Shown in pieces: positions 49,354 to 57,181 of a stretch of 64,000 nt of DNA (the first letter of the stretch is position 1; the number at the start of each line of letters is the position of its first letter). The stretch is from assembly GCF_019801175.1 (NCBI RefSeq), contig NZ_JAHVJR010000001.1:1-64000 (forward strand), in the 5' to 3' direction. This DNA comes from Vannielia litorea (GTDB taxonomy: Bacteria > Pseudomonadota > Alphaproteobacteria > Rhodobacterales > Rhodobacteraceae). Made by a program: the position numbers and the translations under genes. The notes beneath the pieces are model-generated. The model saw only the letters and a program-made list of their open reading frames with translations. It was not told the DNA's origin and searched no databases.

Positions 49354-51747
49354 ATGAAATTCACCCTGAGCTGGCTCAAGGAGCACCTGGAGACGGATGC
49401 GAGCCTTGACGACATTCTCGACGCGCTGACCGATCTCGGCCTCGAGGTGGAGGGGGTCGAAGACCCGGCCTCCCGGCTCACGGCCTTTACCATCGGCAAG
49501 GTGATCGCCGCCGAGAAGCACCCCGATGCCGACCGGCTGAAGGTGTGCAAGGTGCTGACCGACGAGGGCGAGACGCAGATCATCTGCGGTGCGCCGAATG
49601 CGCGGGAGGGGATCACCGTGGTGGTGGCCAAGCCGGGGACTTACGTGCCGGGGATCGACACCACGATTCAGGTGGGCAAGATCCGCGGGATCGAGAGCCA
49701 CGGCATGATGGCCTCGGAGCGCGAGATGGAGCTTTCCGACGAGCATGACGGGATCATCGAGCTGGACAGCGGCGAGGTGGGCGACCGTTTTACCGACTGG
49801 CTCGCGGCCAACCGCCCCGAGGCGGTGGACCCGGTGATCGAGATTGCGATCACCCCCAACCGGCCCGATGCGTTGGGCGTGCATGGCATTGCCCGCGACC
49901 TCGCAGCGCGGGGGCTCGGCCAACTGAAGCCGTTGGAGCAGCACGAGATCGAGGGCACGTTCGCCAGCCCGGTGAATGTGACCATCGCCGAGGACGCGGC
50001 AGACGGCTGCCACGTGTTTCAGGGCCGCTACATCAAGGGCGTGAAGAACGGCCCCTCGCCGGAATGGCTGCAGAAGAAGCTGCGGGCCATCGGGCTGCGA
50101 CCGATCTCGGCGCTGGTCGATATCACCAACTACTTCACCTACGACCGCAACCGCCCGCTGCACGTGTTCGACGGCGGCAAGGTGAAGGGCGATCTGCTCA
50201 TTCACCGCGCCAAGGGCGGTGAGGAACTGCTGGCGCTGGACGGCAAGACCTATGCCATGCCCGAGGGGGCGCTGGTGTTCTCCGACGACAATGGCGTTGA
50301 GAGCGTGGCCGGGATCATGGGCGGCGAGGAGTCCGGCTGCACCGAGGAGACCACGGATGTGATCCTCGAGGCGGCCTATTGGGATTTCGTGCAGATCGCG
50401 ATGACCGGGCGGGCGCTGAAGATCAACTCGGACGCGCGGTATCGGAACGAGCGCGGGATTGATCCGGGCTACAACCGGCAGGCAGTGGATGATGCCACGG
50501 CGATGATCCTCGAGCTGTGCGGCGGTGAGCCGAGCGAGCTGATCGAGGCGGGCGCGGTGCCGGATGTTAGCCGTGCCTACAAGCTGGATGCCGCGCGCTG
50601 CTCGTCGCTCGTGGGCATGGACATCCTCGAAGCCACGCAGCGGGCCTCGCTGGAAGCGCTGGGCTTTGTCATGGACGGTGACATGGCACAGGTGCCGAGC
50701 TGGCGGCCTGACGTGAAGGGCGAGGCGGACCTTGTGGAAGAGGTCGCGCGGATTGCCTCGCTCACCGGGCTTGTCGGGAAGCCGATGGCGCGGGTTGCGC
50801 CGGGCGTGCCGAAGCCGATCCTGACCGAGAGCCAGCAGCGCGAGCGGATCGCGCGGCGCACGATTGCGGCGCTGGGCTACAATGAATGCGTGACCTACAG
50901 CTTCATCGACGAGGCGACGGCCAAGCTCTTCAACGGCGGCGATGAGGCGACCCGGCTGGAGAACCCGATTTCGAGCGAGATGAGCCATATGCGGCCCGCA
51001 CTGCTGCCGGGCCTGCTGCAGGCCGCCGCGCGCAATCAGGCGCGGGGGCTGGGCGATATGGCGCTGTTCGAGGTTGGCGCGGCCTTCCACGGGGGCGAGC
51101 CGGGCGAGCAGCACATGCTGGCGACCGGGCTGCTGGTGGGCGCGACCGGCCCGCGGGACAGCTTCGGCGCCCGCCGGGACGTGGATGTGTACGACGCCAA
51201 AGCCGATTGCGAGGCCGTGCTGGCGGCGCTGGGCGCGCCGGAGCGGGTGCAGTTTCGCCGGGAGGCGAGCGACTGGTGGCATCCGGGCCGCTCCTCGGTA
51301 ATGGCGCTGGGCAAAAACGTGTTGGCCGTGTTTGGCGAGATCCACCCGCGCATCCTGCGGGAGATGGATGTGAAGGGCCCGGCTGTGGGCTTCACCATCT
51401 GGCCGCAGGCGGTGCCGGCGAAGAAGGCCAAGGGCGCCTCGCGGGGCGCGGTAGTGATGGCCGATCTTCAGGCCGTCGAGCGCGACTTTGCCTTTGTCGT
51501 CGATGCGGATGTGGCCGCGATGGACCTGATGAACGCCGCCCGCGGGGCCGACAAGGCGCTGATCGAGGATGTGCGCCTGTTCGACCAGTTCATCGGCGGC
51601 AGCCTTGGCGAAGGCAAGAAGAGCCTTGCGATCACGGTGCGGATGCAGCCCTCGGAAAAGACCTTGACCGACGAGGATATCGCCGGTGTCGCCGCCAAGG
51701 TGGTGGAGAAGGTCACCAAGGCCACGGGTGGGGTGCTGCGGGGCTGA
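49354..51747 (+). CDS. pheT: Phenylalanine-tRNA ligase subunit beta
   Basis: The large editing and tRNA-binding subunit of phenylalanyl-tRNA synthetase, 797 residues. It has the N-terminal MKFTLSWLKEHLETDASLDD start, the EMAP-like tRNA-binding domain (KHPDADRLKVCKVLTDEG), the B3/B4 editing domain and the B5 domain (PSWRPDVKGEADLVEEVARI). The C-terminal anticodon-binding domain ends TKATGGVLRG. The length is standard. It works with PheS encoded 1.4 kb upstream. The preceding gene is the YrhK protein. Confidence 0.97.
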   Translation: MKFTLSWLKEHLETDASLDDILDALTDLGLEVEGVEDPASRLTAFTIGKVIAAEKHPDADRLKVCKVLTDEGETQIICGAPNAREGITVVVAKPGTYVPGIDTTIQVGKIRGIESHGMMASEREMELSDEHDGIIELDSGEVGDRFTDWLAANRPEAVDPVIEIAITPNRPDALGVHGIARDLAARGLGQLKPLEQHEIEGTFASPVNVTIAEDAADGCHVFQGRYIKGVKNGPSPEWLQKKLRAIGLRPISALVDITNYFTYDRNRPLHVFDGGKVKGDLLIHRAKGGEELLALDGKTYAMPEGALVFSDDNGVESVAGIMGGEESGCTEETTDVILEAAYWDFVQIAMTGRALKINSDARYRNERGIDPGYNRQAVDDATAMILELCGGEPSELIEAGAVPDVSRAYKLDAARCSSLVGMDILEATQRASLEALGFVMDGDMAQVPSWRPDVKGEADLVEEVARIASLTGLVGKPMARVAPGVPKPILTESQQRERIARRTIAALGYNECVTYSFIDEATAKLFNGGDEATRLENPISSEMSHMRPALLPGLLQAAARNQARGLGDMALFEVGAAFHGGEPGEQHMLATGLLVGATGPRDSFGARRDVDVYDAKADCEAVLAALGAPERVQFRREASDWWHPGRSSVMALGKNVLAVFGEIHPRILREMDVKGPAVGFTIWPQAVPAKKAKGASRGAVVMADLQAVERDFAFVVDADVAAMDLMNAARGADKALIEDVRLFDQFIGGSLGEGKKSLAITVRMQPSEKTLTDEDIAGVAAKVVEKVTKATGGVLRG

Positions 51748-51817
51748 CCCTGCGGCACCTGCGTGACGCACGCAAAAATGTGAGAAAGACACGGAACCCG
51801 GTGCCGGGCCTGTGCGT

Positions 51818-51838
51818 TTGAAACCCGATTGGTTTCAA
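51818..51838 (+). promoter_or_regulatory. Hairpin touching the ribosome site of the secreted protein gene
   Basis: TTGAAACC (51818-51825) pairs perfectly with GGTTTCAA (51831-51838) around CGATT. Its 3' arm abuts the AAGGAGG ribosome site (51837-51843) of the gene starting at 51850. It may act as an RNA-level control, but no ligand or trigger is known. Confidence 0.4.
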
Positions 51839-51849
51839 GGAGGCCCTTT

Positions 51850-52338
51850 ATGGCCCGCACGTCAGTGGCGTCGATTTGCGCCGCGCTGCTCGCATGGCCC
51901 GCGCTCGCCTGCGATATTTCCCTGCCCATGTCAGAAGGCATGTTCGCCGCGCTCGACGCGCCTGCCGGGCAGTTGACGAGCCTGCCGGGGGGCAGCGGAG
52001 CGTTCGAGTATCTGAACGAGAATTACCTCGCCACGGTGCATCTCACCCATGACGGCAAGACCTTTGCCTGGACGGCCAAGAACACGGCAGCGACCTGCGC
52101 CCGGCCCGGCGCGGGGCGGAGTTGCCGGGTGGTGGCGCAGAGCGAGACGCGCTTTGGCAAGATCACCGTGGCACGGGAGGTGGCGGGCGCGGTGACGCGC
52201 TATCGTTACCGGCTGCTGATGGTGGAGGGGAGGCGGCATGTGCGGATCTTTCCGCGGCCCGCCGCGACCCGCACGATCGCGGCCTGCAACCTGATGAAAT
52301 CGGTCGACAGCTTTCGCCGCACGTGGATGCACCGCTAG
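51850..52338 (+). CDS. Secreted protein of unknown function
   Basis: A 162-residue protein with a signal peptide (VASICAALLAWPALACDIS, cleavage near residue 19). The mature part is about 145 residues, rich in beta-strand-like stretches (NYLATVHLTHDGKTFAWTAKN), with four cysteines, including CARPGAGRSC, that could form disulfides. The ribosome site AAGGAGG lies seven bases upstream and is partly held in a hairpin. No domain was recognised. Its likely location is the periplasm or outside. It is convergent with the GST gene 45 bases downstream. Confidence 0.68.
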   Translation: MARTSVASICAALLAWPALACDISLPMSEGMFAALDAPAGQLTSLPGGSGAFEYLNENYLATVHLTHDGKTFAWTAKNTAATCARPGAGRSCRVVAQSETRFGKITVAREVAGAVTRYRYRLLMVEGRRHVRIFPRPAATRTIAACNLMKSVDSFRRTWMHR

Positions 52339-52383
52339 GCGGGCTGCGCCCCGGACCGGGGCCCGAAGCGCAGCAGGGAGCGA

Positions 52384-53085
52384 TCAGCCCTCGCGCGGCG
52401 GCACGTTGAGCCCGGCCTGAACGGCGGGGCGGGCCTTGAAGCGCTCGATATAGGCGGTGACCCGCTTGAGGTCGTTCAGCCCCACGACCTCCTCGGCGCC
52501 GTAGAACTCCAGCCCCATCAGCCAGGGCACGATGGCCATGTCGGCGATGGAGTAGTCACCGGCGATCCAGTCTTTGCCCTCGAGCTGGCCATCGAGCACG
52601 CCGAGCAGGCGCTTGGCCTCGCCGACGTAACGCTCGCGGGGGCGGGGATCTTCGATCTTGCTGCCGGCGAACTTGTAGAAGAAGCCGAGCTGGCCGAGCA
52701 TCGGGCCGAGGCCGCCCATCTGCCACATCAGCCATTGGTTGACCACGTGCTTTCCGGTGCCGCTCTCGCCGTAGAACTTGCCTGTCTTTTCAGCGAGATA
52801 GGTCAGGATCGCGCCGCTCTCCCAGAGCGCCAGCGGCTTGCCGCCCGGGCCATCAGGGTCGATGATCGCGGGGATCTTGTTGTTGGGATTCAGGCTGAGA
52901 AACTCGGGGCTTTTCACATCGGCGTCCGACACGGTGACGCGGTGTGCCTCGTAGGGCAGGCTCATCTCCTCCAGCGCGATGCCGATCTTGCGGCCGTTGG
53001 GCGTGGGGAAGGAAAAGAGTTGCAGCTTGGAAGGGTCTTCCACCGGCCAACGTTTGGTGACGGCGAATTCGGAAAGGTCTGTCAT
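52384..53085 (-). CDS. Glutathione S-transferase family protein (YfcG/YghU-like)
   Basis: A 233-residue cytosolic GST. The N-terminal thioredoxin-like domain shows the catalytic-loop region LFSFPTPNGRKIGIALEEM (polar T and N near the glutathione site), NPNNKIPAIIDPDG and LWESGAILTYLAEKTG. The C-terminal helical domain has the WLMWQMGGLGPMLGQ motif of the disulfide-bond oxidoreductase group (YfcG/YghU). These reduce disulfides with glutathione. It stands alone on its strand, divergent from mscL across a 153-base gap. Confidence 0.9.
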   Translation of the reverse strand: MTDLSEFAVTKRWPVEDPSKLQLFSFPTPNGRKIGIALEEMSLPYEAHRVTVSDADVKSPEFLSLNPNNKIPAIIDPDGPGGKPLALWESGAILTYLAEKTGKFYGESGTGKHVVNQWLMWQMGGLGPMLGQLGFFYKFAGSKIEDPRPRERYVGEAKRLLGVLDGQLEGKDWIAGDYSIADMAIVPWLMGLEFYGAEEVVGLNDLKRVTAYIERFKARPAVQAGLNVPPREG

Positions 53086-53238
53086 CGAGTGGGTCCCTGA
53101 TTGTTCAGTTTCTGGCTACGTAGCGTCAACGATTGCGAAAAAAAGCTTCAAAAATGCAGGATAAGCGTTAAAAGCCGCACAGCCTCGGAGGGGGCCAAGC
53201 AAAACAGTGCGGAAAATGAGTAAGAGAGGGACAGTCAC

Positions 53239-53670
53239 ATGATGAAAGAATTCAAGGATTTCATTGCCAAGGGCAATGTGATGGACATGGCGGTGGGTAT
53301 CATCATCGGTGCCGCCTTCACGGCAATCGTCAGCTCGATGGTGGCTGACCTGATCAACCCGATCATCGGCCTGTTCACCGGCGGTCTGGACTTTACCAAC
53401 AACTACGTGGTGCTGAGCGGCGACGTGGCCGAGGGCACCTCGCTGGAGGCCGCCCGCGAAGGCGGGGCCAACGTGTTTGCATGGGGCTCCTTCGCGATGG
53501 CCGTGATCAACTTCCTGATCATCGCTTTCGTGGTGTTCATGCTGGTGCGCTACGTCAACAAGGTGAAGGCGCTGGCCGAGAAGCCGGAAGAGGTGGCCCC
53601 CGAGGTGGAAACCGGCCCCTCCGAACTGGACGTGCTGCTGGAGATCCGCGACAGCCTGAAAAAGGCCTGA
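53239..53670 (+). CDS. mscL: Large-conductance mechanosensitive channel
   Basis: MscL opens under high membrane tension to protect the cell from osmotic downshock. The 143-residue protein starts MMKEFKDFIAKGNVMDMAVG, has the first pore helix (VGIIIGAAFTAIVSSMVADL), a periplasmic loop longer than in Escherichia coli, and the second helix (AVINFLIIAFVVFMLVRYVN). A charged C-terminal bundle ends the protein. ATG 53242 is an alternative start. GAGAGGGACAG precedes it. A strong terminator follows. Confidence 0.95.
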   Translation: MMKEFKDFIAKGNVMDMAVGIIIGAAFTAIVSSMVADLINPIIGLFTGGLDFTNNYVVLSGDVAEGTSLEAAREGGANVFAWGSFAMAVINFLIIAFVVFMLVRYVNKVKALAEKPEEVAPEVETGPSELDVLLEIRDSLKKA

Positions 53671-53687
53671 TCGGACCGGATTTTGGG

Positions 53688-53715
53688 AAAGGGCGCTCTG
53701 CGGGGCGCCCTTTTT
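53688..53715 (+). terminator. Rho-independent terminator of mscL
   Basis: AAAGGGCGC (53688-53696) pairs with GCGCCCTTT (53705-53713), with an eight-base loop and a TTTTT run. It lies 18 bases after the mscL stop. Confidence 0.88.
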
Positions 53716-53824
53716 CGTGCCCGGGTGAACGGTGTGCAATGGTATGCCGTGGGGCGGTTTTGCCGCAGCGGGGCGCTCACGCTTTCGTGTTAACCAAAGG
53801 TCAACCACGGCAATGGAGGACACC

Positions 53825-54511
53825 ATGGGCGCAGACAAGAACACACGGCCGGTGCTGATTTTGCTCGGCCCGCCGGGCGCGGGCAAGGGCACGCAGGCGC
53901 GGCGGCTGGAGGAGCGCTTTGGCCTTGTGCAGCTTTCGACCGGCGACCTGCTGCGCGCGGCTGTGGCCGCTGGCACCGAGGCGGGCCGTGCGGCGAAGGC
54001 TGTGATGGAGGCGGGCGGCCTCGTCAGCGACCAGATCGTGCTGGATATTCTCGCCGACCGGCTGGCCGAGCCGGATGTGGCGGGCGGGGTGATCCTTGAC
54101 GGGTTCCCGCGCACCACGGTGCAGGCCGAGGCGCTGGACGAGATGCTGGCGGCCCACGGCGAGCGGGTGACGGGCGCGATCTCGATGGAGGTGGACGATG
54201 CCGCGATGGTCGAGCGGATCGCCGGTCGCTTCACCTGCGGTGCCTGCGGCGAGGGCTACCACGACAGCTTCAAGCCGACTGCGGTGGAGGGCGTGTGCGA
54301 TGCCTGTGGCGGCACCGAGATGAAGCGCCGCGCCGATGACAAAGCGGAGACGGTGGCCGCACGGCTGGAGGCCTACCACGCCCAGACCGCGCCGCTCATC
54401 GGCTACTACGAGGGCAAGGGCCTGCTGGACCGGGTGGACGCGATGGGCGAGATCGACGCGGTGACTGGCGCGCTGGTGGTGCTGGTCGAGCGGTTGCGCG
54501 AACCGGCCTGA
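53825..54511 (+). CDS. adk: Adenylate kinase with zinc-type lid
   Basis: Adenylate kinase balances ATP, ADP and AMP. The 228-residue protein has the P-loop LLGPPGAGKGTQ (residues 15-23 form the core), the AMP-binding LSTGDLLR and the DGFPRT motif. The lid carries two cysteine pairs (RFTCGACGEGY and EGVCDACGG), which is the zinc-binding form common in Gram-positive bacteria but also seen in Rhodobacteraceae. GGAGG lies five bases before ATG 53825; an in-frame ATG at 53813 is less well placed. The usual secY neighbour is absent, so this may be a second adk copy; that cannot be told from the window. Confidence 0.92.
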   Translation: MGADKNTRPVLILLGPPGAGKGTQARRLEERFGLVQLSTGDLLRAAVAAGTEAGRAAKAVMEAGGLVSDQIVLDILADRLAEPDVAGGVILDGFPRTTVQAEALDEMLAAHGERVTGAISMEVDDAAMVERIAGRFTCGACGEGYHDSFKPTAVEGVCDACGGTEMKRRADDKAETVAARLEAYHAQTAPLIGYYEGKGLLDRVDAMGEIDAVTGALVVLVERLREPA

Positions 54512-54565
54512 GACGACGGCCCGAGACGGCGGCCCGAGACGGGCCATCACATCGCAGACAAAAAG

Positions 54566-54592
54566 AGGGCGGCCCACAGGGAGCCGCCCTTT
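54566..54592. terminator. Bidirectional hairpin between adk and the DUF1127 gene
   Basis: AGGGCGGC (54566-54573) pairs with GCCGCCCT (54583-54590). The stem lies between convergent genes, with A residues on one side and TTC on the other, so it may serve both strands, more strongly the minus strand. Confidence 0.6.
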
Positions 54593-54620
54593 CAAGTTCT
54601 GTCACAATGACAGGGAGAGT

Positions 54621-54815
54621 TCAGATGTCTGCGATCTCGGAGCGGCTCAGGCCGATGTCATCCAGCTCGCGGTCGGTGAGCTTGGAAAGGGCCTTGCGGG
54701 TCACGCGGCGATCGTTCCAGTCGGCGAAAGCGCCGGCGGGGCGGGTCAGGAAAGCGGTGATCTTGCCGGCGAGGGTGCTGCCGGAGGCGCGGGTGGTCGG
54801 GTCAAAATATGCCAT
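54621..54815 (-). CDS. DUF1127 family small protein
   Basis: A 64-residue protein. The C-terminal half is the DUF1127 motif (FADWNDRRVTRKALSKLTDRELDDIGLSRSEI) with the arginine-rich helix and the DLGL-like end, typical of YjiS proteins. The N-terminal half is a proline- and threonine-rich lead. In alphaproteobacteria DUF1127 proteins bind RNA and influence small-RNA and phosphate or stress responses. The start is ATG 54815; a long AT-richer gap (54816-55149) separates it from the divergent ruvC. Confidence 0.9.
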   Translation of the reverse strand: MAYFDPTTRASGSTLAGKITAFLTRPAGAFADWNDRRVTRKALSKLTDRELDDIGLSRSEIADI

Positions 54816-54928
54816 CGGGTCAGTCCTTCTAGGCGCGGATAGGGGAGGGGCGGTTCTGTTACCGCTGCATTCTGAGGCTCAATTAGAAGCGGGCTGCACA
54901 ATTAACAAGCGCAGTTAAAACATGCCCG

Positions 54929-54947
54929 CCATGCAATTTATGCATGG
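54929..54947. promoter_or_regulatory. Palindrome CCATGCA-N5-TGCATGG in the DUF1127/ruvC gap
   Basis: The gap 54816-55149 holds no gene. It has an AT-rich core (about 54870-54990), likely with both promoters, and a perfect seven-base inverted repeat, CCATGCA (54929-54935) and TGCATGG (54941-54947), spaced by ATTTA. It could be an operator of the DUF1127 gene, the ruv operon or both. It does not match the usual LexA site of alphaproteobacteria (GTTC-N7-GTTC). Confidence 0.4.
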
Positions 54948-55149
54948 GTCATGTATCTCGTAACCGACTGGAAACTATTGTGAAATTTCCGTGACGCGGG
55001 CCTGCGGAAAGTGCCGTTTCCGGCCTGCGGGGTGTCGGAAACGGGCCATGTGGAGGGGCGGGCCGCATGCATTGGCGCTTGGGATTGTTCACGTTTCGTG
55101 CTAACTCGTTCAAAAGCGCCGTGAATTGCGGGCATTCGAGAGGGCGAGC

Positions 55150-55659
55150 ATGCGTATCATCGGGGTCGATCCGGGCCTGCGGAACCTTGGCTGGGGCGTG
55201 ATCGAGGCCGAAGGAAGCCGGATGCGCCATGTTGCCAACGGGATTTGCCACAGTGATTCTGCCGCGCCGCTGGCGTTGCGGCTGCAATCGCTCTTTCGGG
55301 CGCTCAGCGAGGTGATCGCGGAGTTCGCGCCGGAAGCGGCGGCGATCGAGGAAACCTTCGTCAACCGGGATGGGCAGAGCACCTTGAAGCTGGGGCAGGC
55401 CCGCGGCGTGGCCCTGCTGGCACTGGCAGAGGCCGGGCTGGCGCCGGGCGAATACGCGCCGAACACGGTGAAGAAGGCGGTGGTGGGCACCGGCCACGCG
55501 GCCAAGGGGCAGATTGCCCATATGGTCGCGCATTACTTTCCGGGTGCGAAGGTCGCGGGCGCGGATGCCGCCGATGCGCTGGCGATTGCGATCTGTCATT
55601 CGCATCATTCCGGGCCGGGCGCTTCGAAGCTCGCCGCCGCGCTGAGGGCGGCAGGATGA
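55150..55659 (+). CDS. ruvC: Crossover junction endodeoxyribonuclease RuvC
   Basis: RuvC cuts Holliday junctions during recombination repair. The 169-residue protein has the acidic catalytic residues of the RNase H-like fold: Asp7 (IIGVDPGLRN), Glu67/68 (AAIEETF), and Asp139 and Asp142 (GADAADALAIA). ATG 55150 is preceded by AGGGCGAGC. The stop overlaps ruvA by four bases (ATGA). It opens the ruvC-ruvA-nuclease-ruvB operon. Confidence 0.96.
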   Translation: MRIIGVDPGLRNLGWGVIEAEGSRMRHVANGICHSDSAAPLALRLQSLFRALSEVIAEFAPEAAAIEETFVNRDGQSTLKLGQARGVALLALAEAGLAPGEYAPNTVKKAVVGTGHAAKGQIAHMVAHYFPGAKVAGADAADALAIAICHSHHSGPGASKLAAALRAAG

Positions 55660-56324
55660 TCGGGCGGATCGCCGGGCGGCTGGATTACCGCGCTTCCGAC
55701 CATGTGCTGATCGACGTGCGCGGCGTGGGCTATCTTGTTTACGTCTCAGAGCGGACGCTGGCCGCGCTGCCCGGGCCGGGTGAGGCGGTGGCGCTCTATA
55801 CCGACCTGCTGGTGCGGGAAGACAACCTGCAACTCTTCGGCTTTCCGACCTTGCTGGAAAAGGAGTGGCACCGGCTGCTGACCTCCGTGCAGGGCGTGGG
55901 AGCCAAGGTATCGCTCGCGATCCTCGGCACGCTGGGGCCGGAGGGCGTGGGCCGGGCGATCACACTGGGTGATGCGGCGGCGGTGAAATCGGCACCCGGC
56001 GTGGGGCCGAAGCTGGCCGCGCGCGTGGTGAACGAGTTGAAGGAGAAGGCGGCGGGCGTCATGGCGATGGGGTCCTTCGGGGGCGGCGCGCTCCAGCCGG
56101 AGCCGGTGGAGGTGGTTGAGGCTGATGCGCCCCCGCCAACCCGCGCGGCCGCCCCGGCACCAGCGGCGGGCGGACGAGCCGAGGCCCAGGCCGATGCGCT
56201 CTCGGCGCTGGTGAATCTTGGTTACGGGCAGAGCGAGGCCGCGCAAGCGGTGGCGCAGGCGGAGGGCGAGGACTCCGGCGCGCTGATCCGGGCCGCGCTG
56301 AAGCTGCTGGCACCGAAGGGGTGA
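55656..56324 (+). CDS. ruvA: Holliday junction branch migration protein RuvA
   Basis: RuvA binds the four-way junction and recruits the RuvB motor. The 222-residue protein has the N-terminal OB-fold domain (MIGRIAGRLDYRASDHVLIDVRG), two helix-hairpin-helix motifs (LLTSVQGVGAKVSLAIL, SAPGVGPKLAARVVNEL) and, after a proline/alanine linker, a C-terminal domain for RuvB contact (DALSALVNLGYGQSEAAQAV). The start overlaps ruvC, and its stop TGA overlaps the GTG start of the GIY-YIG gene. ruvB would normally be next, but an extra gene lies between. Confidence 0.96.
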   Translation: MIGRIAGRLDYRASDHVLIDVRGVGYLVYVSERTLAALPGPGEAVALYTDLLVREDNLQLFGFPTLLEKEWHRLLTSVQGVGAKVSLAILGTLGPEGVGRAITLGDAAAVKSAPGVGPKLAARVVNELKEKAAGVMAMGSFGGGALQPEPVEVVEADAPPPTRAAAPAPAAGGRAEAQADALSALVNLGYGQSEAAQAVAQAEGEDSGALIRAALKLLAPKG

Positions 56325-57181
56325 TTAAGCTCAACGACATACTGCGTTCTTGCGGGATAGACCCTTCAGACTGCGCGGTCATTCTACATACGCCACGCGA
56401 ACCAAATTTCCGGAGGCTCCTGCCCGGCCTCGTTGGCAATCAACGTGCACTCTTCGAAACCTATCAGCGTACGCACAAGGGAAATGCCGCTGCCACGCTT
56501 CGGAACCGGAACTTTGCAGTCTCCTTCGTGGGCCTCCACGATGAACGCTCTGCGCTTGCCGGGGTATATCGAGTCGAGACCGAGGGGTCTCCGAGTGCCT
56601 TCTGGGATACCGCGAAGGACCATGTTCGGGTGCTGTCCGACGATTTGGGCTTGGACTACAAATTGCGCGCGGATTACTCGGTGTTCGACTTCTCACTTAC
56701 CGATCATATGAGTGATCTTGTTGGTCGGCTGATGATCTCGCCTCGCCGCACTCAAAGCTATGTGCGGTTGGCGGAGAACCTCGATCCCGAGATTGTTGAG
56801 CTTTCATCCATCTCAATGTTCGACCCGCTTCCGCCGGCATGGCGGGAATGGTGTATGACTGGACCCGAGTTGCGTGTGATCAGCCCTAATCAAGAAGCAC
56901 GTTTACGGGAGTGGAGAGGGATCTACCTTATCGTCGACGAAACCGACGGAGCTCGTTACGTGGGTTCTGCGTATGGAGCAGAAAACCTCCTGAGCCGCTG
57001 GAGGTCGCATGTAAGGAGGGATCATGGCGTTACTGTCCAGCTCCAACAACGCAACCCGGCGAACTTTCGGTTCTCAATATTGGAGCGCGTTTCTCCCGAC
57101 ACACCTATCGAGGAGATCACAGCGCTTGAGCAAACGTGGATGCACAGATTGCACACCAAGCGGTTTGGATTGAACACATGA
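56321..57181 (+). CDS. GIY-YIG nuclease-family protein inserted between ruvA and ruvB
   Basis: A 286-residue protein. Residues 1-195 form an N-terminal domain that I do not recognise. Residues 199-286 are a GIY-YIG nuclease domain: GIY at 200-202, YVG at 213-215, the catalytic arginine region SRWRSH (225-230), the metal-binding Glu270 in ALEQTWMH and Asn285 in FGLN. All key residues seem intact. The GTG start overlaps the ruvA stop, and its stop overlaps the ruvB start (ATGA). Base composition is clearly lower in GC than its neighbours, and codon use is less biased, suggesting recent transfer. The position hints at junction or fork processing, or at a passenger nuclease carried by the operon. 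Function is unproven. Confidence 0.85.
   Translation: MIKLNDILRSCGIDPSDCAVILHTPREPNFRRLLPGLVGNQRALFETYQRTHKGNAAATLRNRNFAVSFVGLHDERSALAGVYRVETEGSPSAFWDTAKDHVRVLSDDLGLDYKLRADYSVFDFSLTDHMSDLVGRLMISPRRTQSYVRLAENLDPEIVELSSISMFDPLPPAWREWCMTGPELRVISPNQEARLREWRGIYLIVDETDGARYVGSAYGAENLLSRWRSHVRRDHGVTVQLQQRNPANFRFSILERVSPDTPIEEITALEQTWMHRLHTKRFGLNT

Noticed and set aside
49129..51792. An open frame of 887 codons opposite pheT
   Set aside because: Antisense shadow of pheT; the translation is histidine- and arginine-rich without domains.
57140..57155. ATGCACA followed by TTGCACA at the end of the GIY-YIG gene
   Set aside because: The spacing is nine bases, not eleven, and it lies within coding sequence.
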